Source of the DNA: Bacilli bacterium | Lineage (GTDB): Bacteria; Bacillota_I; Bacilli_A; RFN20; CAG-826 | Assembly (NCBI GenBank): GCA_024687185.1 | Contig: JAILEX010000053.1 | Span: forward strand, 1 to 48,450 | Direction of reading: 5' to 3' | Length of the DNA stretch: 48,450 nt | Part shown: positions 23,336 through 31,965 of the stretch, piece after piece | Layout: each line of letters begins with the position of its first letter | Position numbering within the stretch: position 1 is the stretch's first letter | The notes under the pieces: generated by a model | The model's input: the letters and a program-made list of their open reading frames with translations, nothing else | Told to the model about the DNA's origin: nothing | Databases searched by the model: none | Made by a program: the position numbers and the translations under genes

Positions 23336-25035
23336 GCTAAGGCCTCCCCAAGACGCTCGAAGGACAAAGCTTTCTTGAATTCGCTTTCTTTGGAGAGTAG
23401 GTCGCTAGGCGTTCCGCTTTCCTTTATGGTGCCATTACTATCGATTCTATAGACCATCCTCGCGTTAAGCGCGTTTTGAAGCCTATGGCTAATTAGCAAT
23501 ACGATTCTAGATTCCGCTAGGGCCTCGGTCATTTTGATGATGATGGCCTCAGACTCCTTATCGATGTTGCTTGTGGTCTCATCGAATATGCAGAAGTCGC
23601 GGGGAGAAGATAAGTAATAGGCTAGAAGTAGTCGTTGTTTCTCTCCGCCCGAGAGATCGCTAGCGCCTTCTTTAGGCAAATAGTCTAAACCTCCTGCCTC
23701 TTTGATCCTTTCTGCCATTGAAACCTTTTCTAGTAATTCCCACATCCTTTCTTCTTCTAGATTTGGACAATAGAAGAGGAAGGCCTCTTTGACGGATTTA
23801 TGTAAGAGGAAGGAATCGCTAGATAGATAGAAGCAACGAGAATGGAAATCGGATAGGGAAATAGAGGAAAGCTCTTTATCGTTTATCTTGATGGAACCCT
23901 CATATCCAAATAGTTGCTTAGATAAGATTTTGGCTAAGGTGGACTTGCCGCTTCCCGTCTCGCCAATCAAGGCGTTTAACCCTTTTTCAAGATGAATATT
24001 GAGGTTTTGAAGCGTTTTTGACTTAGAATCCTTATAAGCGAAGGAAAGGTTTTGAATATCAATATTAGTGAAAGAAGATAAAGTTTCGTTTCCAGAAGGT
24101 AAGTCAGCTTCCTTTAATAGCCCTAGGACTTTTTTCCCTGAGGTCGCTCCGTTCATAGCGACGTGGAAGGCACTTCCTAACGCTCTCATAGGAAGGAAGA
24201 ATTCGGCTCCTACTAAGCATAGGAATAAGGCGACGAACAAAGAGAACTCGCCATTGTTTGCCCCTAGAAGAGTAAGCGTGATTCCAACGGCCGCCCCACC
24301 ATAAGCGACGACGTCCATGATGGTCGTGGATGCTAGTTGCATGACCAAGACCTTCATGGTGATCTTCCTAAATTCTTCGGAATCTCTTTTCATCTTCTCT
24401 TCCATCTGTTTGTCATAATGGAAGATCAATAGTTCCTTCATTCCCGAGACCGAATCTAGATACGCCCCTCCTAGGGAGATATATTTGTCCCAATAGGTTG
24501 CGAATATCTTCTTTGCCCATTTGCTGACCATGATGATGGACATCGGGATAAGGGGTACGCAGGCTAGATATAAAATGGCGACCTTCCAGGAAAAGAACAT
24601 GAACATCACAAATAGGCTTATGGGTGCAAGCATTGCAAAGAAGAAGGAGGGAAGGTAGGAGGTGTAATATAGCCTAAGTTGCTCTACCCCCTCACTAGAA
24701 AGTTGGGCGATCTCTTGGGCGGTATAAGGGCAATGTCCTTCTAAGCGAACGTATTTTTCATAGGTATCATCCCTAACTTTCTTTGAGACATAATCCGCCA
24801 AAGAGGAGGTGAGTTTGCTTTTCCCTATATGGAAGAAAGCGACCAAAATGGCGCATCCTAAAGCGAAAAGTAGATACCACCAGCCATCATTCCCGTTATA
24901 GAAGGATTCAATAGACAAACATAGAAGCGCGGTTAGACCAACCGAAGCCACTAAGGAAAGAAAGGAAAATAGAGTAATCAGGATAAGCAGATGCGTCTTT
25001 CCTTTGATGTATGCAAGTAAGTTTTTATCCATCAT
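23332..25035 (-). CDS. ABC exporter subunit, CydD-like (membrane and ATPase domains)
   Basis: 567 residues: about six membrane segments, then an ATPase domain with Walker A GETGSGKST, signature LSGGEKQR and Walker B FCIFDETTSN. The H-loop is in LLISHRLQ. It overlaps the DUF454 gene upstream and the CydC-like gene downstream by four bases each, so the subunits are made together. Its nearest familiar relatives are the CydD/CydC pair; multidrug or lipid export is the alternative, as these fall in the same superfamily. Confidence 0.82.
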   Translation of the reverse strand: MMDKNLLAYIKGKTHLLILITLFSFLSLVASVGLTALLCLSIESFYNGNDGWWYLLFALGCAILVAFFHIGKSKLTSSLADYVSKKVRDDTYEKYVRLEGHCPYTAQEIAQLSSEGVEQLRLYYTSYLPSFFFAMLAPISLFVMFMFFSWKVAILYLACVPLIPMSIIMVSKWAKKIFATYWDKYISLGGAYLDSVSGMKELLIFHYDKQMEEKMKRDSEEFRKITMKVLVMQLASTTIMDVVAYGGAAVGITLTLLGANNGEFSLFVALFLCLVGAEFFLPMRALGSAFHVAMNGATSGKKVLGLLKEADLPSGNETLSSFTNIDIQNLSFAYKDSKSKTLQNLNIHLEKGLNALIGETGSGKSTLAKILSKQLFGYEGSIKINDKELSSISLSDFHSRCFYLSSDSFLLHKSVKEAFLFYCPNLEEERMWELLEKVSMAERIKEAGGLDYLPKEGASDLSGGEKQRLLLAYYLSSPRDFCIFDETTSNIDKESEAIIIKMTEALAESRIVLLISHRLQNALNARMVYRIDSNGTIKESGTPSDLLSKESEFKKALSFERLGEALA

Positions 25036-25511
25036 AATTCTCTTTCCTCCTTTTCCTTTTCTTCTAAGGCGTCCTTTTCTTTGATGGCAAGATACTCCTT
25101 TCTAGAGACGGGGGTAACCCGAAATACGAAGTATCCGTATTTGCAAGCGATTAAGACGGTGAATACGATCGACATCGCAAGTTTATTGATAAACCAAAGC
25201 GAAGTCATTAGCATTGCTGATACCACTAGCAATAATATCAGTTCGCCATAAAGGGTCATGACGCGGTGTTTGGCGAAGTTGCCAACGTGGTTTTTGTATA
25301 GCTTTGAGTTTAGAAACCATTTCGCAAATCTCTCGCTTCCCCTAACAAAGCAAAAGGCGGTAAGTAGATAGAAGGGCACGGTTGGGATAACCGGTAGGAA
25401 GATACCCACCGTTCCAAGCGCAAGGGAAATAAACCCCACGATAAGAAAAAGGATGCGGATGATCCTGCTTCTGACTAGTTTGATTTCATTTGGGTCTTTC
25501 TTCTTATCCAT
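25032..25511 (-). CDS. DUF454 (YbaN-like) inner membrane protein
   Basis: 159 residues with two to four hydrophobic segments. The family signature is clear: LGTVGIFLPVIPTVPFYLL followed by CFVRGSERFAKWFLNSK and the H-V-G-N turn. YbaN proteins are small inner membrane proteins of unknown function that often occur near heme, electron-transport or ABC exporter genes. The start overlaps the YgbA-like stop by eight bases and the stop overlaps the CydD-like start by four, so this is one transcription unit. Confidence 0.85.
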   Translation of the reverse strand: MDKKKDPNEIKLVRSRIIRILFLIVGFISLALGTVGIFLPVIPTVPFYLLTAFCFVRGSERFAKWFLNSKLYKNHVGNFAKHRVMTLYGELILLLVVSAMLMTSLWFINKLAMSIVFTVLIACKYGYFVFRVTPVSRKEYLAIKEKDALEEKEKEEREL

Positions 25512-25863
25512 TCTTTTCCCTTTCCTTCCTTTTTAACCTTCGTTTTTCGCGTTTGGTTTCGATTAGGTGAGAAACCGCCAAAACCGGATGATGAAACATC
25601 ATCCTAGGACCGGAGAAGCGCATGACTTCCCTTATCCTTTCCCGATGTGCTTTGTCATAGCAATGGATTTTGCAGTTGGAGCAAAACGGTTTGTTATCAC
25701 CATGTGGGCAAAGGGAAAGGCGATAATGGCAATAGGAGGAGAGTTCCTTGCATTCTTCGCAGAGTTCGCCTTTCTTAGGGTGATGATGCTTTTTGCAATA
25801 CAGGGCGATCATCATATCGACGACCTCCGTCTCCTTCTTATATTTCTGCTCCGTCATCCTCAT
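25504..25863 (-). CDS. YgbA-family protein (nitrous oxide-stimulated promoter family)
   Basis: 119 residues, rich in Cys and His. The features I recognise are CKKHHHPKKGELCEECKEL, CPHGDNKPFCSNCKIHCYD and RERIREVMRFSGPRMMFHHP, which fit the YgbA family. In enterobacteria ygbA is controlled by the nitric oxide repressor NsrR and supports recovery from NO. The cysteine pairs suggest metal or Fe-S binding (inference). It is the first gene of the operon with DUF454, the CydDC-like exporter and a small membrane protein. An alternative ATG lies two codons downstream. Confidence 0.8.
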   Translation of the reverse strand: MRMTEQKYKKETEVVDMMIALYCKKHHHPKKGELCEECKELSSYCHYRLSLCPHGDNKPFCSNCKIHCYDKAHRERIREVMRFSGPRMMFHHPVLAVSHLIETKREKRRLKRKEREKNG

Positions 25864-25890
25864 AGGGAAAAGTTAAATAAGATTAACCTT

Positions 25891-25910
25891 ATGAATCATA
25901 CATGTTTCAT
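25891..25910. promoter_or_regulatory. Imperfect palindromic operator upstream of the YgbA-like operon
   Basis: ATGAATCATACATGTTTCAT: eight of ten base pairs match across the dyad. It lies about 28-47 bases before the start of the YgbA-like gene, the expected promoter region. The spacing and AT-rich arms are compatible with an Rrf2 (NsrR) or FNR-type regulator, but no exact consensus match is claimed. Confidence 0.5.
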
Positions 25911-25976
25911 AAAGGAAACGGAATGAAGAACCTTAGGCGATTTGAATGGAAGAAACCAAAAACTACCCATCGATTT

Positions 25977-26000
25977 AAAAAAAAGAAGGGGTTCTCCCCT
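25977..26000 (-). terminator. Terminator of the pyrG-phosphatase unit
   Basis: On the minus strand AGGGG-AGAA-CCCCT followed by TCTTTTTTT; about 50 bases after the phosphatase stop. Confidence 0.8.
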
Positions 26001-26052
26001 CCTATTGGTGTCTATCTCTTCTTTATGCCTAAGCTTTATGAACGTAAGTAGG

Positions 26053-26730
26053 CTATTGCCTAAGGTATTTTCCCTTTAGCAAGGCGATTTTATCTTCGTC
26101 TAGGCCGCAGATTTCTTTTAGGAAAACATCCACCGACCCATAGAGTTCATCGATCTCATCAAAGGTGGCGTCCAAATATTCTTTTCTAGCCGCGTAGTTA
26201 GCAAGGAAGGCTTCCTTTTGTTCGCCTTGGTATCTTTCCGCGATCACTTTGTAATATAGGGGGTTATCGTTAGTTAAGAGATAGTCTTTGTAGATCGTTT
26301 CCTTATCGAAACCCAAGGCGTATTCGGCTATGGCCGCGACTACGCCGGTCCTATCTTTGCCCGCGGAGCAATGGAAAAGAATGCCGTGCTTGCTTTCTAA
26401 AAAGAGTTCAAAGATCTTGGTCCAGATCTCTTTCTTTTCCTTGTGGACCATGCAGCGATAGTAATAAACCATATCGCCCAAGCTAAGGCCTTTGACTTCG
26501 ATCGTCTTCCTATCGGAAATTAGGGGCAAGTTGATGTGTTTGACCAGAAACATCCAGGAATCCTTCCTTTTCTTACATTCCTCGGGCCTTCTTAAATCGA
26601 TGATCAAACGGAGGTCATGCCCCTTCTTAAGCATCCTCTTGTCCTTAAGGGTAAGTTTATAGGGAAGGTCGCTTCTAAGAAGCTTCCCCGTCTTAAGCCC
26701 AATGTAATCAAGATCCCTAAAATTTCTCAT
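26053..26730 (-). CDS. Tyrosine-protein phosphatase (Tyr_phosphatase3 / DSP-like)
   Basis: 225 residues. The active-site P-loop is HCSAGKDRTG (Cys-x5-Arg, Cys near 120), and the N-terminal part has the FRDLDYIGLKTGKLLRSDLP motif that opens the MptpB-like family (R-D-x-GG region). The general acid loop lies upstream. It may act on phosphotyrosine or phosphoinositides; the substrate is unknown. It follows pyrG by 38 bases and probably shares its transcript. Confidence 0.87.
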   Translation of the reverse strand: MRNFRDLDYIGLKTGKLLRSDLPYKLTLKDKRMLKKGHDLRLIIDLRRPEECKKRKDSWMFLVKHINLPLISDRKTIEVKGLSLGDMVYYYRCMVHKEKKEIWTKIFELFLESKHGILFHCSAGKDRTGVVAAIAEYALGFDKETIYKDYLLTNDNPLYYKVIAERYQGEQKEAFLANYAARKEYLDATFDEIDELYGSVDVFLKEICGLDEDKIALLKGKYLRQ

Positions 26731-26768
26731 ACGAGAATAATCATATAGGAAAACGCATGCGCGTGGGT

Positions 26769-28370
26769 CTATTTCCCTGTTTTTGCTAGTGCGTTAGAGA
26801 CTAGCCCTAGGAACAAAGGATGGGGCTTATTGGGCCTAGACTTGAATTCGGGGTGGAACTGGACTCCCACGAAGTAGGTGTTATTGGTCTCGATGGTTTC
26901 GACGATATAGCCATCGGGGGAAGTGCCTCCGATAATCAAGCCCGCCTTTACTAGGACATCCCTATAATCGTTATTGAATTCATAGCGGTGCCTATGGCGT
27001 TCAAAGATGACCTCTTCCTTATATTGCTCTTTTATCTTGCTGCCTTCCCTTAGGTGGCATTCATACCTTCCTAGGCGGAGAGTCCCACCTTTATCGGTGT
27101 TGTCATTTTGATCTGGCAGAAAATCGATGACCCTATGGGTGGAATCGGGGTTGAATTCACGCGAGTTTGCATCCGAATATCCACACACGTCCCTTGCGAA
27201 TTCGATAACGGCGATCTGCATTCCAAGGCAAATCCCAAGATAGGGAATATCCTTTTCCCTACAGTATTTCGCGGTCAATATCATCCCTTCTATGCCTCTA
27301 GAGCCAAATCCTCCTGGGACGATGACGCCGTCTACGCCATGAAGCTTTCTTTCTATTGTTTCTTCTTCGATGGTCTCACTATCGATCCATTTGATTTTGA
27401 TTTTTGCCCCTAATCTAAACCCGGCGTGGGCCAAGGCTTCCGCGACGGACAAATAAGCATCATGGAGTTTAACGTATTTACCTACTAAGCCAATCGTGAC
27501 GGTTTTATCTAGATGCTTGATTCGGTGAACTAGGTCTTTCCAATCGGATAGATCTGGACGAGAGGTCTTTAACTTTAATTCCCTGCATACGATGTCTCCA
27601 AAATGCTGTTTCTCTAACATCAAAGGGGCTTCATATAGAGTGGGAAGAGTCCTATTTTCAAAGATGCAGTCTTCTTTGATGTTACAAAATAAGGCGAGTT
27701 TGGAGAACATGTCCTTATCTAGTTTTTTGGTGCAGCGAAGCACCAAGATGTCAGGATGGATTCCTAAGCCCTGAAGCGTCTTAACGGAATGTTGGGTGGG
27801 TTTGCTCTTATGTTCCTTTGAGCAATCTAAATAGGGGATAAGAGTGACATGAACATATAAGGCGTTATCCTTGCCTACTTCTAATCCGATTTGCCTAATG
27901 GCTTCTAGGAAAGGCTGAGATTCGATATCGCCAACCGTGCCTCCTACTTCGCAAATTAAGACATCGGGGTTTTCGTGCTTTGCCGCGGCGTAGATGAATT
28001 TTTTGATCTCATTGGTGATATGAGGGATGACTTGGACGGTTTTTCCTAGATATTCTCCTCTTCTTTCCTTATTTAGGACATTCCAATAGACCTTACCGGT
28101 AGTAAGGTTGGAGAAACGGTTAAGATCTTCATCGATGAATCTTTCATAGTGCCCTAAGTCGAGGTCAGTTTCCGCGCCGTCTTCGGTTACATAGACTTCG
28201 CCATGTTGGTAGGGTGACATGGTGCCAGGATCGACATTGATATAGGGGTCGAGCTTTTGTGAGGCGACTTTTAGGCCCCTTTCCTTTAATAATCTACCTA
28301 GACTTGCCGCGGTGATCCCCTTGCCTAAACCGGAGACAACCCCGCCAGTAACAAATACGAATCTGCACAT
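26769..28370 (-). CDS. pyrG: CTP synthase
   Basis: The reading frame can be extended to 28385, but the ATG at 28370 is preceded by GGAGG seven bases upstream, and the protein then begins [18 protein letters not shown], as usual for this enzyme. 533 residues, the normal family length. The N-terminal amidoligase domain carries the P-loop VVSGLGKG and the conserved [20 protein letters not shown]-like section (seen as [16 protein letters not shown]). The C-terminal class I glutaminase has the nucleophile Cys in [10 protein letters not shown] and the catalytic HPEF (FHPEFKSRP). It makes CTP from UTP, ATP and glutamine. A strong promoter and a hairpin-bearing leader precede it. Confidence 0.97.
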   Translation of the reverse strand: MCRFVFVTGGVVSGLGKGITAASLGRLLKERGLKVASQKLDPYINVDPGTMSPYQHGEVYVTEDGAETDLDLGHYERFIDEDLNRFSNLTTGKVYWNVLNKERRGEYLGKTVQVIPHITNEIKKFIYAAAKHENPDVLICEVGGTVGDIESQPFLEAIRQIGLEVGKDNALYVHVTLIPYLDCSKEHKSKPTQHSVKTLQGLGIHPDILVLRCTKKLDKDMFSKLALFCNIKEDCIFENRTLPTLYEAPLMLEKQHFGDIVCRELKLKTSRPDLSDWKDLVHRIKHLDKTVTIGLVGKYVKLHDAYLSVAEALAHAGFRLGAKIKIKWIDSETIEEETIERKLHGVDGVIVPGGFGSRGIEGMILTAKYCREKDIPYLGICLGMQIAVIEFARDVCGYSDANSREFNPDSTHRVIDFLPDQNDNTDKGGTLRLGRYECHLREGSKIKEQYKEEVIFERHRHRYEFNNDYRDVLVKAGLIIGGTSPDGYIVETIETNNTYFVGVQFHPEFKSRPNKPHPLFLGLVSNALAKTGK

Positions 28371-28436
28371 ACGTTTTCCTCCCATAAAAAGAAAACAACA
28401 TCCTTGGATGCCGTGACGTAAAGGCTAACAAAGTAC

Positions 28437-28531
28437 CTTCGCGAAAATGCCGATTTCACGAAGAGTTTTCATTGCTGGCCATGCAATAAAAACAACGCAT
28501 TTTAGTATAAAAAACATACGTTGCGTGTCAA
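28437..28531 (-). promoter_or_regulatory. pyrG promoter and structured leader
   Basis: On the minus strand the -35 is TTGACA (28531-28526) and the -10 TATACT (28509-28504), 16 bases apart. The roughly 130-base leader then has two hairpins: ATTGC-N7-GCAAT, and a ten-pair stem with arms CTTCGTGAAA and TTTCGCGAAG (28463-28437). No U-tract follows the second, so it does not look like a simple terminator. Confidence 0.75.
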
Positions 28532-28561
28532 ATGTTTTTTGTCGCTAAATCGATAAATTTT

Positions 28562-29134
28562 TTACTCTTGGGTTTCGGTTTTCTTCTCTTTGAGCAAGAC
28601 GAATTTCTGAAGCGGGAAAAGCGCGACCATCTGCACGGTCCCCGCGGCCATCGCGGCAATCGTTGGGGCAGCTCCCTCTAAGCCAACTGAAGTTAGCCCG
28701 TTGACGATAAGGCCCTGCAACCAGGTGGAGAAGAAGATAAGAAGAAGCAAGATGATGATATAGGCTACATAATGCCACCATGGGGCATCGCTTCTAAATG
28801 TCTTGGACTTATTAACGAAATAGCCGATTGTGTTGGCGATTAGATTAGAAAGGAAGAAGGGGAGGATATAGCCCCAGTTAGAATGACCAACCCCTATTGT
28901 TTCTTCGGTGAAGATAACGGAGAGGAAGCTAGGAAGAGGCTCGGTCCAGCCTTTCATCATGAAATATAGAAGATTCACTAGACCTAGCTGGATGAGGGTG
29001 ACCCCAATGGAGACAAATAAAAACTTTATGGCTTGCCACAAGGTCTTAATGCCTTTTTTCTCGGCTTTGGAGTCGAGGTTAGTCAGAAAGTCGCCTTTCT
29101 TTTTCTTTGGGGTATCTTCCTTCATGCCTTTCAT
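28562..29134 (-). CDS. GtrA-like membrane protein
   Basis: 190 residues with a basic N-terminus (PKKKKGD) and four hydrophobic segments. IANTIGYFVNKSKTFRSDAP matches the GtrA signature, where N-Y-F/V-N-K precedes a hydrophobic helix. GtrA-family proteins help flip lipid-linked sugars or modify polysaccharides. No glycosyltransferase lies beside it. Start candidates are 29134 and 29125; neither has a clear ribosome binding site. Confidence 0.7.
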   Translation of the reverse strand: MKGMKEDTPKKKKGDFLTNLDSKAEKKGIKTLWQAIKFLFVSIGVTLIQLGLVNLLYFMMKGWTEPLPSFLSVIFTEETIGVGHSNWGYILPFFLSNLIANTIGYFVNKSKTFRSDAPWWHYVAYIIILLLLIFFSTWLQGLIVNGLTSVGLEGAAPTIAAMAAGTVQMVALFPLQKFVLLKEKKTETQE

Positions 29135-29296
29135 TGTATGGAATAAACGAAGTAGGTCAATTGTTTATAGGAAAAATTCCAATGGGTTTTGAACGTGACA
29201 AAAAGAAGGGAATCTTGAGAAGAAAAATCGAGTTTTGTATAGAAACCAGCGTTAAAACGAAAAGGATTGGAACCAAATCAATGGACAAATAAAGAT

Positions 29297-30529
29297 TTAG
29301 ATTCCGGCAATAGGAATGGCATAGACCTGTCCTTTTACGATGGGGTAGACCTTATCGGTGGAACAGATTAAAAGGGAGGTTCCTAGATTATAAGAAGTTC
29401 CTTCGACTTGTTTGAATGCCTTGATTGCTTTGCTATCGTAAGCGATGCCAGATTTGATTTCGATGCGGTGGAGACTCCCGTCCTTAAGCACCAATAGATC
29501 GATCTCGTTACCGTTATTATCGCGGTAATAATAAAGGCCAACGTTCTTTCTGTTATTGAGGTAAGAAGAACGGATTTCGTTGACGACATAGGTCTCTACA
29601 AAGCCTCCGCTAAAAAAGCTAGAGGCAAGAGTGGCGGCAGAATTGACTTTGAGAAGATGACAGGCAAGACCGGTGTCAGAAAAATATACCTTGGGTCGTT
29701 TAACCACTCTTTTAATTACCGAAGTATCGTTATAGGGCTCTAATAGATGAATGATGTCGCCAGCAAGAAGTACCGAAGTCCAGGCTTGTATGGTTTTAAC
29801 ATCCATTTCGATTGCTTTAGCGATATTGTTATAGATAAGTTCTTGTCCCGTTAAAGAAGCGAGAACCTCCATGTACCGGCGGAAGGCAAGTTTATCACGC
29901 ACATTGATTATCTCGGAGACATCCCTCTCGATATAGGACTCGATGTAATCCTCGTAGAAGGTATCTTGGTTTATATTCTCATTATCATATAGTTCGGGGA
30001 AATGGCCTCTTACGATCTCTTCATAAAGACTAAGGGGAGGAAGGGGAGAAGCGGTTGCTCTATTTTGAATGGAGGCCAAGTCAAAATTAAAAGGCGGTTC
30101 CTCTTGCCCAAGGATTTCGCTTCTAGATAATGGGAGCATATGGATGATGGAGATCCTACCTGCCATCGATTCGGTAACGCCTTGCATAAGGCGATAAGCT
30201 TGAGAACCCGTAATAATGTACATCCCATAATTGTGAGGGTTGTTTATCTTTTCCTTATTTACGACCGACTCCATAGCGTCAAATAATCCGGGTGCTTTCT
30301 GTATTTCGTCTATGATAAGGGGCCAAGGATGGAGGGAAAGAAACAGTTCAGGGTCTTCCCTAGCCATTTCTCTTTCCCTTGGAGAATCTAAGGAAACATA
30401 GGAAAACCCTTTCTCTATGAACAGAGTTGCAAGAGTGGTTTTACCAACTTGTCTAGCCCCGGTTATCAAAGTGACAGGCTTGGTCTTAACTGAGATTTCT
30501 ATTTGCTTAAGTACCGTTCTGTTAATCAT
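29297..30529 (-). CDS. AAA_14 / DUF4143 ATPase
   Basis: 410 residues. The N-terminal AAA domain has Walker A TGARQVGKTTL (about 22-32) and Walker B PLIIDEIQ, and the C-terminal DUF4143 domain includes the KRPKVYFSDTGLACHLL motif. A final section (EIDLLVLKDGSLHRIEIKSG) resembles the E-x-D-x(n)-E-I-K core of restriction-like nuclease folds. These proteins are common in uncultured bacteria and often act alone; roles in DNA metabolism or toxin-like systems have been suggested, none proven. It is monocistronic. Confidence 0.85.
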   Translation of the reverse strand: MINRTVLKQIEISVKTKPVTLITGARQVGKTTLATLFIEKGFSYVSLDSPREREMAREDPELFLSLHPWPLIIDEIQKAPGLFDAMESVVNKEKINNPHNYGMYIITGSQAYRLMQGVTESMAGRISIIHMLPLSRSEILGQEEPPFNFDLASIQNRATASPLPPLSLYEEIVRGHFPELYDNENINQDTFYEDYIESYIERDVSEIINVRDKLAFRRYMEVLASLTGQELIYNNIAKAIEMDVKTIQAWTSVLLAGDIIHLLEPYNDTSVIKRVVKRPKVYFSDTGLACHLLKVNSAATLASSFFSGGFVETYVVNEIRSSYLNNRKNVGLYYYRDNNGNEIDLLVLKDGSLHRIEIKSGIAYDSKAIKAFKQVEGTSYNLGTSLLICSTDKVYPIVKGQVYAIPIAGI

Positions 30530-30547
30530 TTTCGAACCTCTATCAGT

Positions 30548-30580
30548 AATATAATCTAGTATTTTTTGGAATTCAATTCC
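30548..30580 (-). promoter_or_regulatory. Promoter of the AAA ATPase gene with palindromic operator
   Basis: On the minus strand TTGAAT (30576-30571), 17 bases, TATATT (30553-30548). The perfect inverted repeat GGAATT-C-AATTCC (30568-30580) overlaps the -35, which suggests repression, possibly by the gene's own product or a separate factor. Confidence 0.55.
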
Positions 30581-30758
30581 ATTTTTGTATAAAAACCGTT
30601 ATCTAATTTATATGGTGATGGGCGCTCTCTTAATAGAAGAAAAAGGAAACTCAATAGTATTCGCTAAGTGAATTCCCTATTTCTTTTCTGTTCATATAAC
30701 GTTGCCTTAAGGGTTATAAAAGAGATTAAAAAACAATGCAGAAATCAAAGATTTGCCA

Positions 30759-30772
30759 TGAAAACGTTTACA
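30759..30772 (+). promoter_or_regulatory. CcpA-like cre site upstream of the lysine transporter unit
   Basis: TGAAAACGTTTACA fits the classic cre consensus. It lies 58 bases upstream of the -35 of the riboswitch transcript, and about 230 bases upstream of the divergent ATPase gene, so either could be the target. Confidence 0.55.
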
Positions 30773-30792
30773 TCTATCCCCTTTTACCTCCC

Positions 30793-30810
30793 TTTATGAA
30801 TATTCATAAA
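30793..30810. promoter_or_regulatory. 18-bp perfect palindrome upstream of the riboswitch promoter
   Basis: TTTATGAATATTCATAAA, 20 bases upstream of the -35. The TGAAT/ATTCA half-sites recall ArgR boxes, but the usual four-base AT spacer is missing, so the regulator is unknown. A further ATTCATG half-site follows at 30815-30821. Confidence 0.5.
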
Positions 30811-30829
30811 AAGAATTCATGCAAAAATG

Positions 30830-30857
30830 TTGACATTGGTAAAATGGAAACTATGAT
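30830..30857 (+). promoter_or_regulatory. Promoter of the lysine riboswitch transcript
   Basis: TTGACA (30830-30835), 16 bases, TATGAT (30852-30857). The transcript would start just before the aptamer. Confidence 0.8.
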
Positions 30858-30861
30858 ATTG

Positions 30862-31045
30862 GCGATCGAATAGAGGAGCGCTACAGAAGAGTAGCCTAGT
30901 CCCATTAGGCAAAACGGGATTATGGCGAAAGGCAAGAGCGCCGAAACCCTCACCTTCGCCTAAAGGTGTTGAGTTGGGCCAAGTGGAAATACTTCTTGGA
31001 CTCTCCTAGATGAAAAGTCTAGGTTGGCACTATTGATGCTAGCGG
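30862..31045 (+). promoter_or_regulatory. Lysine riboswitch (L-box)
   Basis: Conserved L-box elements appear in order: ATAGAGGAGCG, AGAAGAGTAGCC, then AAAGGCAAGAGCGCCGAAA, and TTGGGCCAAGTGG followed by the CCTAGA-N7-TCTAGG hairpin and TTGGCACTATT. The ends close as P1 (ATC and AATAG pairing with CTATT and GAT). Downstream, CCGGTCG and CGATCGG can form a hairpin directly before the AGGAGG ribosome binding site at about 31096, so control may be at translation; no U-tailed terminator is visible. It precedes the amino acid ABC importer, naming lysine as the likely substrate. Confidence 0.92.
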
Positions 31046-31110
31046 TCCTTCTGGGGCGCCGGTCGCATTGGTAAATAAGCCATCGATCGGGCACAGGAGG
31101 TTTTCTTTTT

Positions 31111-31965
31111 ATGAAAACAAATTTATTGAGGCATTTCGCCTTGGCCGCGATGACCGTGGCAACGCTGGCATCTTGCGGAAACGGTGCAACCGACGCAAAC
31201 GTCATCCGAATCGGACTCGAATGCGCCTATATTCCCTTTAACTGGGTGGCGGAAGGGGAAAACGAATTCACCCTCCCCATCAAAAACCATGCGGGCAGCT
31301 TTGCCGATGGCTATGACATCCAAATCGCCAAGAGGATTTCGGAGAAGCTCAACAAGAAAGTCGAGATCGTCCAGACCAAATGGGAATCGCTCATCACCGA
31401 TCTTCAGATGAATTCCATCGATTTGATCATCGCCGGCATGACCGAGACCGAGGAAAGGGCGAGGCAAATCGCCTTTACCAGCGAATATTATCGTTCCGAA
31501 CTCGTTTTGGTTACCTCGTCTACCGTGGCCGCAAAATACAACACGTCCTTAACCGCGAACGAATTCAAGACCTTGGTGACTGGACAAAACATCGTCTCCC
31601 AGGTATCGACCGTCACCAATGACGTCATCGATACCTTCGTCTCTAACTATGGCGCGGTCCATGTCACCCCCGTGGCGACGTTTGCCTTAGCTGCCCAAGA
31701 CGTCGTTAACGGCTCGGCTTTCGCCATGACCGCCGAACTACCGGTCGCCTCTAGTATCGTATCCAAGCTCCCTTCCCTAGGAATCGTTCGCTTTGCCCAA
31801 GAGGTTTTAGGCGAAGCCCAAAGCGAATTAGGTGTTTCTATCGGTGTCAGGAAATCCGACACCACTCTTCTATCCGACGTCAACTCCGTCCTCTCTGGCA
31901 TCACCAAAAATGAGCGCGAAGCCGTCATGGCAGCGGCCGTGAGTAGGTCCGGAGGCGCAGAATGA
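31111..31965 (+). CDS. Lysine-type amino acid ABC transporter, substrate-binding lipoprotein
   Basis: 284 residues. The signal peptide ends in lipobox TLASC (Cys near 22), then a bacterial SBP family 3 domain: VIRIGLECAYIPFNW, YDIQIAKRISEKL, IDLIIAGMTETEERA. The riboswitch directly upstream makes lysine the best guess for its ligand. AGGAGG lies ten bases before the ATG. The stop overlaps the permease ATG by four bases. Confidence 0.92.
   Translation: MKTNLLRHFALAAMTVATLASCGNGATDANVIRIGLECAYIPFNWVAEGENEFTLPIKNHAGSFADGYDIQIAKRISEKLNKKVEIVQTKWESLITDLQMNSIDLIIAGMTETEERARQIAFTSEYYRSELVLVTSSTVAAKYNTSLTANEFKTLVTGQNIVSQVSTVTNDVIDTFVSNYGAVHVTPVATFALAAQDVVNGSAFAMTAELPVASSIVSKLPSLGIVRFAQEVLGEAQSELGVSIGVRKSDTTLLSDVNSVLSGITKNEREAVMAAAVSRSGGAE

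Noticed and set aside
30793-30810. ArgR box
   Set aside because: Half-sites TGAAT/ATTCA match, but they abut instead of being four bases apart, so I call it only a palindrome.
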